A DNA stretch of 14,216 nucleotides from Bacillota bacterium (lineage in GTDB: Bacteria; Bacillota; Clostridia; Acetivibrionales; Acetivibrionaceae): contig JAEWSG010000204.1 of NCBI GenBank assembly GCA_023398495.1, positions 1 through 14,216 on the forward strand, written 5' to 3'. The position numbers and the translations under genes were made by a program. Below are positions 7,270-12,303 of this stretch, in pieces. Position 1 is the first letter of the stretch, and each line of letters opens with the position of its first letter. The notes beneath the pieces are model-generated. The model worked only from the letters and a program-made list of their open reading frames with translations, searched no databases and was not told the DNA's origin.

Positions 7270-7857
7270 ATGGGCAAAAAACTCTCAGAAATGTCCAATG
7301 AAGAACTATGGAAACTCTTTCCTATAATTCTAAAGGAACACAACTCTGAATGGGTTAGTTTGTATAATGATGAAGAGAAATTGATTTGTGAGATTGTTGG
7401 AAAAGACAATGTAATGAGGATAAACCATATTGGTAGCACTTCAGTTAATGGTCTAATTGCAAAGCCCACTATTGATATTCTTCTTGAAATTGCTAATGAT
7501 TTTGATGTAGATGAATTACTTAGCATATTGGAGCAAAACGGATATAGGTATATGAAAGAACAAAGCCGTAGTCCTCTTAATTTGACACTTGTAAAAGGAT
7601 ATACTGAAAATGGTTTTGCCAGTAAAGTTTTTCATCTTCATATCAGGCATTTTGGAGATTGGAATGAACTATACTTTAGAGATTATTTAAGGGTAAATAA
7701 AGATATTGCTAATCAATATGGTAGTTTAAAAATGAACCTGAAAGAACAATATGAACATGATAGAGACGCTTATACCAATGCTAAATCAGAGTTTGTTTTA
7801 AAATATACAGATATTGCAAGATGTGAATTTAATAGCAGATATAGCCCCACTAAGTAA
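7270..7857 (+). CDS. GrpB family protein (UPF0157, nucleotidyltransferase fold)
   Basis: This 195-aa protein matches the GrpB / UPF0157 family, which has a nucleotidyltransferase-like fold. Signature segments are INHIGSTSVNGLIAKPTIDILLEI (residues 51-74, with the GSTSV turn and the KPTID acidic site), then FHLHIRHFGDWNELYFRDYLR (121-141), and a helical end with QYGSLKMNLKEQYEHDRDAYTNAKSEFV. The N-terminal 20 residues resemble a short helical leader seen in clostridial members. GGGGGA at 7255-7260 precedes the ATG at a spacing of 9. Substrates of GrpB proteins are largely undefined; some are thought to be nucleotidyltransferases acting on small molecules. It lies 74 nt after the preceding gene and is the last intact gene before the decayed region. 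Confidence 0.9.
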   Translation: MGKKLSEMSNEELWKLFPIILKEHNSEWVSLYNDEEKLICEIVGKDNVMRINHIGSTSVNGLIAKPTIDILLEIANDFDVDELLSILEQNGYRYMKEQSRSPLNLTLVKGYTENGFASKVFHLHIRHFGDWNELYFRDYLRVNKDIANQYGSLKMNLKEQYEHDRDAYTNAKSEFVLKYTDIARCEFNSRYSPTK

Positions 7858-7995
7858 GAGTTATCATAACCCATAGGCGTATTATGCTTATTTGGGATAG
7901 ACAGGTTTAGTTTAACAGAAATATTTGATTCTTAAAGAGAACATAAAATATAATAATGTTGACATATGTATTTTATTTCTTTTATTTTTAAATAA

Positions 7996-8358
7996 ATCGT
8001 TAAAGAAATAGAAGAAGAAGGTATTAAACCAAAAAAATCGAACAAAAATTTTTATGTGGTAAATATTAGATATAATAATTTTAGAGATGAGTATGATTTT
8101 ATTTTTGATAAATGTGAAATTCTTTTAGAGTCTAAGAATGTATTTAAAGTTTTGATAAAAGATACATACGAATTTAGAAGAGAAACTATTTGGGAAAAAG
8201 AAAATCTAAATTCTATCGTTTCAACATTTTCTGACCATAGAAACGATTACTATGCTTGTGTTTATGCAAATCCGAGTGAATTTAAAGAAATTAAAGATGA
8301 ATTAATGAAGCAAGTAATTGAATGCAATCTTGAATATGAAAATGAGGAGGAGGGCTAA
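7996..8358 (+). pseudogene. 5'-truncated gene of unknown function
   Basis: The reading frame is open from just after an in-frame TAA (7993-7995) to a stop at 8356-8358, giving about 120 residues. The first of these, IVKEIEEEGIKPKKSNKNFY then VVNIRYNNFRDEYDFIFD, read like the interior of a protein. No ATG occurs before the GTG at 8056, and that GTG lacks a ribosome-binding site. An ATG in the same frame at 7966 is cut off by the TAA. The rest of the product is soluble and charged, with a FRRETIWEKENL segment and an acidic C-terminus. I do not recognise the family. The missing start and in-frame stop suggest a gene broken at its 5' end. Confidence 0.55.
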
Positions 8359-8370
8359 CCAGCCTTCTTT
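8347..8370 (+). terminator. Possible terminator overlapping the stop of the truncated gene
   Basis: GAGGAGGGCT (8347-8356) can pair with AGCCTTCTTT (8361-8370) around a 4-nt loop, a 10-bp stem that includes G-T pairs. The 3' arm itself supplies the T-rich run. It overlaps the end of the truncated gene's coding frame. Confidence 0.4.
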
Positions 8371-8710
8371 GTAATCCCTTCCCAAATAGTTCCATCAATT
8401 TGTCCATATCCCGCTTATCAAAATACCCTATGAATGAAACATTTTCTGTTCAGTAGCCGCAGTTTTACTGTCATAAATCCATTCGCTATTCGACTATTTA
8501 TCTGTTCAGATGCTTTTATAAATATTGCAACTGAGGGTTCCCAGAAGTTATACAATCTCATGAAACCCTTTTATAGAGTGAATAGTCTTTAATAGAAAGT
8601 TGTGAATATTCTGGTTCGGCGGAGTCATAGTTCAGGTGTGGCTTGAGCCACTTGTCCGGCCAGAAAAACCAAGCAGCGTTTCGAAAGCCTCTTGGCAATG
8701 AGTAGGCATG
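8357..8710 (-). pseudogene. Possible decayed minus-strand gene read in three frames
   Basis: Minus-strand frames carry protein-like pieces in a plausible order. 8710 to 8558 reads a 50-residue open stretch with FRNAAWFFWPDKWLKPHL and AEPEYSQLSIKDYSLYKR. 8561 to 8418 reads 47 codons from an ATG (MRLYNFWEPS, then EQINSRIANGFM). 8449 to 8357 reads VSFIGYFDKRDMDKLMEL and FGKGLQRRL. Each piece is ended by a stop or overlaps the next in another frame, as in a gene scarred by several frameshifts. No start signal or family could be identified. Part of it overlaps the higher-GC, repeat-bounded segment at 8642-8925, so the two interpretations compete. Confidence 0.3.
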
Positions 8711-8925
8711 TTAGGCTATACCGTCGGGCATCATCCTTTCTCCATAGCCCTGCTTCATTGTTCAGTATGGGTGGTTCCCTTGATGCATGGAAACATGCCG
8801 ATAGAGGTTCATTGATTTTCAAGAGAACCGTGGAAAAAATGCGGAATAATCGCTCTTATATCCCGGAATACTGGCTCACTCAAAAATGGAACGGTGGCTC
8901 ATTTTGACGGACAGATGGCTCAAAG
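8642..8925. mobile_element. Degenerate IS21-like insertion sequence remnant
   Basis: This 284-bp segment is visibly richer in G+C than its surroundings. It is bounded by imperfect inverted repeats: minus-strand CGGACAAGTGGCTCAAG (8658 down to 8642) and plus-strand CGGACAGATGGCTCAAAG (8908-8925) share CGGACA and TGGCTCAA. Three copies of TGGCTCA stand at 8872, 8895 and 8916 (spacing 23 and 21). Two are followed by a TGnnCGG-like segment, the arrangement of multiple terminal repeats in IS21-family elements. No transposase domain (IstA or IstB) is recognisable inside. A 71-codon plus-strand and a 65-codon minus-strand frame occur here, but neither resembles a known protein. I infer a shrunken remnant or a short non-autonomous derivative. 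Confidence 0.45.
8872..8922 (+). repeat. Three direct TGGCTCA repeats
   Basis: TGGCTCA occurs at 8872-8878, 8895-8901 and 8916-8922. An inverted copy (TGAGCCA) is at 8644-8650, inside a GTGGCT/AGCCAC palindrome at 8638-8651. The even spacing suggests transposase-binding repeats at an element end. Confidence 0.6.
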
Positions 8926-9077
8926 TGGACAAGATTACTCAAGTTGCATATGACTGTATCGTACTGCTCTTGTAGTAGTTCTTCATTTTTATATTCAATA
9001 TTGTATTTATCCATATCCTATACAATCATATCCAATTTCTTTTAATAGCCTTACATCATAACCATATTAACATCGGA

Positions 9078-9164
9078 AACGGTAGAAGATATGATTGCGA
9101 TGAAATTTTGTTTCAGGTACATGATTCAGAATACAGTTATGCAGTAATGCATATAAAATATTAG
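9078..9164 (+). pseudogene. C-terminal remnant of a small conserved protein
   Basis: One frame reads NGRRYDCDEILFQV, then HDSEYSYAVMHIKY and a stop at 9162-9164. The pattern of LFQV followed by a YAVMH strand resembles the end of small uncharacterised bacterial proteins with an LFQ...YAVVHLTW ending, from memory only. No start codon or ribosome-binding site belongs to it. It is probably the tail of a lost gene, and the terminator at 9251-9280 may have belonged to that gene. Confidence 0.35.
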
Positions 9165-9250
9165 ACTTTAAGTTCTATCAGAAGCATATAGCATTGTAGG
9201 TACCGAGAACACTGAATATTGCTATAAAACAATAGAATCGCATTAACCAA

Positions 9251-9280
9251 ACGGCTTGCTTTAAATGCAGGCCGTCTTTT
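9251..9280 (+). terminator. Orphan Rho-independent terminator
   Basis: ACGGCTTGC (9251-9259) pairs with GCAGGCCGT (9267-9275), 9 bp with one G-T pair and a 7-nt loop, followed by CTTTT. No intact gene lies directly upstream, so it probably served the decayed gene ending at 9164. Confidence 0.75.
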
Positions 9281-9442
9281 ATAACTAAGCCTTTGATCTG
9301 AAATATTTGGCAATATTGATGACTACAGTATATAATAAGATTGTCAGGTTATTGCAGTATGATTTTGAGGATGAAGAAACAGTATAGTGAAAAGGTTGAA
9401 GGAATAAGTAAAATTTGACATTCAAAAGTAGTTTAAAGTCCT

Positions 9443-9459
9443 AAGGGGGTGAGGATATA
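9443..9459 (+). promoter_or_regulatory. Near-perfect Shine-Dalgarno site in front of an ATA codon
   Basis: AAGGGGGTGA (9443-9452) matches the anti-Shine-Dalgarno complement AAGGAGGTGA with one mismatch. GGGGG ends 7 nt before an in-frame ATA at 9457-9459, exactly where a start codon is expected. No ATG, GTG or TTG in this frame lies at that spacing; the next candidate is GTG 9478. Confidence 0.6.
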
Positions 9460-9807
9460 AGTTGGGGAATTGTCTTTGTGAAGGTGCCAGATGAAGTACA
9501 AAGTCTGTCGGAATTACCAAAAGATTATTGTCCTCCACCGCTTGGGACATTAAATGATATATTAGATATGCTAAATGAACTATTACCCGATGTTGATTTT
9601 TTAAACCCTTCCTGGGGTATTCTTGGCACGGAAAAAGGCTCTATAGAGTTTAGTATTGGGGATATGGACCCTGTTGAATCAATTGTGCTTTATACTAGAG
9701 GAGATGTAATTGATATTATTAAGGAAATATGTCAAAAGGCTTCTTGGAAGGCATTTGATACTTTAACAGGTGATAGAATGTACTTTGAAAAAAATACTGA
9801 AGATTAA
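9457..9807 (+). CDS. Small conserved protein of unknown function with an apparent ATA start
   Basis: The frame reads (I/M)SWGIVFVKVPDEVQSL, then SELPKDYCPPPLGTL, followed by a domain with VDFLNPSWGILGTEKGSIEF, GDMDPVESIVLYTRG and KASWKAFDTLTGD. I recall an uncharacterised bacterial family with this order (MSWG start, PxDF...PxxLG, a D-x-S-x-PxWG turn, SIEFxxGxxDP, then a W-x-x-x-DxxTG end). That supports coding from 9457 rather than from GTG 9478, which would give 109 aa and remove the SWGI strand. From 9457 the product is 116 aa. The start codon is ATA, so either this is a rare start, a G-to-A mutation of ATG has damaged translation, or GTG 9478 is used weakly. The protein is cytosolic with no signal peptide. 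Function unknown. Confidence 0.7.
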   Translation: MSWGIVFVKVPDEVQSLSELPKDYCPPPLGTLNDILDMLNELLPDVDFLNPSWGILGTEKGSIEFSIGDMDPVESIVLYTRGDVIDIIKEICQKASWKAFDTLTGDRMYFEKNTED

Positions 9808-9859
9808 ATTATCTTAAGTAGAAATATAAGAGAAATAATTAGAGATTATGAGGTACATC

Positions 9860-10192
9860 ATGAAAATAATGTGGTGCTGGCGATGTAAGCAAGAAGTCGG
9901 AATGCTTGATGAAGAAGAATATATCAGGGTTTATGAGATTTACATAGAGTGTACAAAAAAGACAAAGGTATATAGAGAAACTACAGGAACTCCACTTGAT
10001 AAGACACCTTTAAGTGACTTATTTAAACCTGTAGTTGAAGAATATGAGAAGATAACTGGATTTAAGGGTTTTCATCATAATGCAATAATGCATCATAGAA
10101 TTTCTATATATGGATACCCATGCAAAAGTTGTGGGAAACCATTGCGGACTCCACAAGCGAAAATGTGTGCAGCATGTGGGGCAAAAGTTTAG
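9860..10192 (+). CDS. Small zinc-ribbon-like protein
   Basis: This 110-aa product has three Cys pairs: C6-x-x-C9 in MWCWRCK, C88-x-x-C91 in CKSCGKPLR, and C103-x-x-C106 in CAACGAK. The last two resemble a C-terminal zinc ribbon. The middle has the segment MLDEEEYIRVYEIY, a long helical linker, and GFKGFHHNAIMHHRISIYG with several His residues. The layout agrees with a conserved uncharacterised family of single-domain proteins. I use the ATG at 9860, because TGAGGT (9849-9854) is 5 nt upstream; an in-frame ATG at 9848 overlaps that site. Metal binding is inferred from the Cys spacing. It lies 52 nt after the preceding gene. Its role is unknown. Confidence 0.78.
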   Translation: MKIMWCWRCKQEVGMLDEEEYIRVYEIYIECTKKTKVYRETTGTPLDKTPLSDLFKPVVEEYEKITGFKGFHHNAIMHHRISIYGYPCKSCGKPLRTPQAKMCAACGAKV

Positions 10193-10258
10193 AAGAATAG
10201 ATATCAAGTGATGATAAGAAGGCTACTACGTAAATAATATAGTATTGAGAGGACTATT

Positions 10259-10714
10259 ATGGTCGATTATGTTGATTTGTGGGATAATTACTCTATTGAG
10301 TTTTGTAAAAAACTTGAATATGATGCAGGTGGGGATTGGAATAAGTTAGACCAAGACGAGCAAGAAATTGCTGCTCAATGGAAATTACTCGTTGATATGT
10401 ACAATGGAGGCTTTGTACAGTTTTTCTGCAATTGGGGATACGATTGCTATTGGTATGCAATGCGTGGATTGCAGCGTATGGGAAACGATGCTCTTTTGAA
10501 TTTATTACACAATACATACAGGAATGTCTTTGAAAAGTTTAAGGAGGATTCTCGATTAGAAACATACTGGGATATACCTCAATATTTATCCGAAGAAGAT
10601 GATAAAATACTTGCTGAAACAGATAATGAATTTTATGAAGTTGAAGGAGAAAAATTTGCAAAAATGGCTTATGAGTTTTATTATATCGGAATGAAAAAGA
10701 CATTATCATCTTAA
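10259..10714 (+). CDS. DMP19 family protein (DUF4375)
   Basis: This 151-aa acidic protein matches DMP19/DUF4375. The key segment is LVDMYNGGFVQFFCNWGYDCYWYAMRGLQRMGNDA (about residues 44-78), where an Asn-Gly-Gly turn precedes the FVQFFCN helix, followed by LLNLLHNTYRNVFEKF. A DIPQYLSEEDDKILAETDNEFYE segment (105-127) and a C-terminal helix complete it. The name DMP19 comes from a neisserial DNA-mimic protein, and this protein's acidity is consistent with DNA mimicry, but most DUF4375 members have unknown roles and many accompany polymorphic toxins. AGAGGA at 10248-10253 lies 5 nt before the ATG. Confidence 0.82.
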   Translation: MVDYVDLWDNYSIEFCKKLEYDAGGDWNKLDQDEQEIAAQWKLLVDMYNGGFVQFFCNWGYDCYWYAMRGLQRMGNDALLNLLHNTYRNVFEKFKEDSRLETYWDIPQYLSEEDDKILAETDNEFYEVEGEKFAKMAYEFYYIGMKKTLSS

Positions 10715-10879
10715 TATGATTTGCTCAAAATTTTTATATTGGGCCATTACAAGAAATGAAAGGTTTTTTATAGAAATATATGACTATAGAATAAATTTGG
10801 AGTATTGCAATGGATTGTTATAGATGAAGTTGTTAGTCTTTAATAATTTTATAAAATGAATGGTTGAGGTGTGTTTATA

Positions 10880-11302
10880 TTGAAGAGACTCATTATAATT
10901 TCAATAACATTGATTATACTTTTAATTTCTGGGGGTATTTTGTATTCAAAGGTAATACAAAGACCGTTGCATCAAAGTATTTGTAAACAAGACATTTCGG
11001 ATATTCAGGTTTATGGGAGTGTTGGAACAAAAAAGATAGAAGATGTGGTATCAATAGATAATATTATTGAATGGTTTAATCAGGCGAGTGATATAAGAAT
11101 CAACAAGGACTTTGCAGGAACAACACCTGAGTCGGGCATAATAATTAATCTTAAATCTGGAAAAAGAATTTTGATTTTGAATTCAGGTAGTGATTTTGAG
11201 ATTCAGAGAGATGATGTAAGACCTAAAAATGCCTCTTATTGGGCTAAACAACAAGATATTAAGGTTTATCTTGAAAGGCTGGTTGCAGGTGCAGATAAGT
11301 AA
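10880..11302 (+). CDS. Membrane-anchored extracytoplasmic protein of unknown function
   Basis: The product is 140 aa when started at TTG 10880, chosen because GAGGTG (10866-10871) lies 8 nt upstream; a GTG at 10871 overlaps that site and would add three residues. Residues 2-25 (KRLIIISITLIILLISGGIL then YSKV) form one strongly hydrophobic helix with a positive N-terminus, which would anchor the protein and place the remainder outside the membrane. No lipobox Cys is present. The outer domain (about 35-138) begins with ISDIQVYGSVGTKKI, has a VSIDNIIEWFNQA helix, and ends in WAKQQDIKVYLERLV. The alternating strands and helices suggest a compact alpha/beta domain. I do not recognise the family. 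Confidence 0.75.
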   Translation: MKRLIIISITLIILLISGGILYSKVIQRPLHQSICKQDISDIQVYGSVGTKKIEDVVSIDNIIEWFNQASDIRINKDFAGTTPESGIIINLKSGKRILILNSGSDFEIQRDDVRPKNASYWAKQQDIKVYLERLVAGADK

Positions 11303-11355
11303 AATCTACCGAATTTGAGGTATAGATTGTTTAGTTTGAAAGAGAGTGGATTTTT

Positions 11356-11572
11356 ATGAAGAAGCACTGGTTTATCTATATTATGGTTGGAGTTTTATAT
11401 AGAGTCTTTGATTTTTTCTACTAAGAACCTACTCAACGATTGGTAACTCCATTTATAATATGGTTTGTAGTGGCTTGGGGTAATTTGGTTAGTGCCAACT
11501 ATACCTGTTGATTATGTTTCAGAAAAACTGATTATTGAAGCAAAAAAGCGTTATGTTATCAAAGAAGTTTAA
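11356..11572 (+). pseudogene. Frameshifted small membrane-protein remnant
   Basis: From ATG 11356 the frame reads MKKHWFIYIMVGVLYRVFDF then FY and a stop. A second frame then gives TYSTIGNSIYNMVCSGLG, and a third gives GVIWLVPTIPVDYVSEKL then IIEAKKRYVIKEV to TAA at 11570-11572. Joined in order, these read like one small protein with at least two hydrophobic segments. AGAGTGG lies just before the ATG. I take this as a membrane-protein gene inactivated by frame changes. The family is not recognised with confidence. Confidence 0.5.
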
Positions 11573-11593
11573 TTAAGATGGTGGTGTTAAAGT

Positions 11594-11671
11594 ATGAAAT
11601 TAAAAATCTTAACAGCAAGTATTTTCGCTATTTTAGTTGCAGCCATATTTTTTATTCAGCGGCAGCATTAA
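11594..11671 (+). pseudogene. Orphan signal-peptide/membrane helix fragment
   Basis: From ATG 11594, preceded by GGTGGTG, 25 codons read MKLKILTASIFAILVAAIFF and IQRQH before TAA. The charge-then-hydrophobic pattern is that of a signal peptide or membrane anchor. It stops where an unrelated IMPase-like tail begins in another frame, so it is probably the first codons of a gene whose rest was replaced. Confidence 0.4.
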
Positions 11672-11799
11672 TTCTGAAAAATGCAGGTGGGAAAGTATAT
11701 AATTATGATTTTACAGAGTGGGATTATAAGAGTAAAGGGATAATTGTTACAAACGGCAAGGTATGCTTGGAGGAGTATAAGGATAAATATAGCAGTTGA
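11656..11799 (+). pseudogene. C-terminal fragment of a second IMPase-family gene
   Basis: The frame ending at 11799 carries AALILKNAGG, NYDFTEWDYKSKGIIV and a charged tail. Aligned with the end of the intact gene at 2263-3024 (AAFILKNAGG, NYDFSEWDYRTKGIIA), 23 of the first 33 positions are identical, while the DNA has clearly diverged. Everything upstream, including the DPVDGT catalytic motif, is missing. The frame does open further upstream (to 11578), but those residues do not resemble an IMPase. This is a diverged paralogue's tail, not a recent copy. Confidence 0.75.
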
Positions 11800-11904
11800 T
11801 TGAAGAAATACTTTGTGGATTATGACTATTATATATGACTAAATATATGCTCATAATTAGATAGTTAGAAAATTACTAAGCAGGAAATGGCATTTTTATA
11901 TTGA

Positions 11905-11934
11905 CTGACAAATCTTGTTGAATTAGAATATAAT
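11905..11934 (+). promoter_or_regulatory. Sigma-A-type promoter of the T-box/metG unit
   Basis: CTGACA (11905-11910, five of six matching TTGACA) and a perfect TATAAT (11929-11934) are 18 nt apart. This places the start of transcription near 11941, just before the first T-box stem. A second -35-like hexamer, TTGACT at 11901, would leave a 22-nt spacer and is less likely. Confidence 0.65.
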
Positions 11935-12038
11935 AAAATGACAATATTATTAATGCTATGAAGAGAAGAGTAAACTATTGATGTCTTTTACAGAGAACTC
12001 CTAAATGCTGAGAAGGAGTAAAGAATAATTAGTTGAAC

Positions 12039-12041
12039 ATG
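12039..12041 (+). promoter_or_regulatory. AUG specifier codon of the T-box
   Basis: ATG lies in GAACATGGTC on the 3' side of Stem I, where the specifier is expected. It agrees with the metG gene downstream. Confidence 0.8.
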
Positions 12042-12211
12042 GTCTTGGAGCGTTCGTACCAAATATTCTATAAATGTTTATAGATATAGGCTACGACGGG
12101 TGCACCCGTTACAGTGCCAGAGTATAATTAGAATCCATTTATTCTAACGTACTTGTTGAGGCTGATGTCGTGAGTCATCAGTGAATCGGGGTGGTAACAC
12201 GGAGAATAATG

Positions 12212-12251
12212 CTCTCGTCCCCAGGATGATACCTGGGGGTGGGAGTTTTTT
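12212..12251 (+). terminator. T-box regulatory terminator
   Basis: CTCTCGTCCCCAGG (12212-12225) pairs with CCTGGGGGTGGGAG (12232-12245), 14 bp with three G-T pairs and a 6-nt loop, followed by six T (12246-12251). Its 5' arm overlaps the CTCTCGTCCCC used by the antiterminator, so the two structures are mutually exclusive. Confidence 0.93.
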
Positions 12252-12303
12252 ATTTGTATTTATTTGTATAGTAAAAACCACATAAATTTAGGAGGTGTTA
12301 TCA

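Larger units (their letters stand above)
8926..9456. other. Non-coding stretch with gene debris
   Basis: About 530 nt without an intact gene. It holds the remnant at about 9078-9164 and the terminator at 9251-9280. A short in-frame piece at about 9349-9390 ends in LLQYDFEDEETV and a stop; it could be another coding fragment, but is too short to trust. A TTGACA at 9415-9420 has no usable -10 partner. Otherwise I see nothing in it. Confidence 0.5.
11303..11940. other. Gene-poor stretch between the membrane protein and the T-box
   Basis: This stretch has no intact gene. It holds the three remnants at 11356-11799 and, at 11905-11934, the promoter of the T-box/metG unit. The 105 nt from 11800 show no coding pattern. 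Confidence 0.6.
11941..12251 (+). promoter_or_regulatory. Methionine-specific T-box riboswitch leader
   Basis: This leader senses uncharged tRNA(Met) and controls read-through into metG. Visible parts, in order, are: a Stem I region with the GAAGAGAAGAGTAAAC start and the ACTCC/GGAGT distal stem (11997-12001 with 12015-12019); a specifier region GAACATGGTC with AUG at 12039-12041; an ACGGG/CCCGT hairpin (12096-12109); stems TTAGAAT/ATTCTAA (12128-12147) and CTGATG/CATCAG (12162-12181); and the T-box TGGTAAC at 12192-12198. The antiterminator pairs GGGG (12188-12191) with CCCC (12219-12222), and ACG..GAG with CTC..CGT. UGGU can pair with the ACCA end of a tRNA with discriminator A, as in tRNA(Met). 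The T-box differs from the common TGGTACCGCG by reading TGGTAACACGG. Confidence 0.93.

Noticed and set aside
8625..8822. Minus-strand 65-codon open frame
   Set aside because: No start signals; its second half is out of frame with the more protein-like minus-strand reading ending at 8558.
8692..8907. Plus-strand 71-codon open frame inside the higher-GC segment
   Set aside because: It has no ribosome-binding site, resembles no family I know, and lies between element-like repeats whose direct copies overlap its end.
9415..9444. TTGACA at 9415 as a promoter for the 9457 gene
   Set aside because: The only hexamer at the right spacing is TCCTAA, and transcription would begin inside or after the ribosome-binding site.
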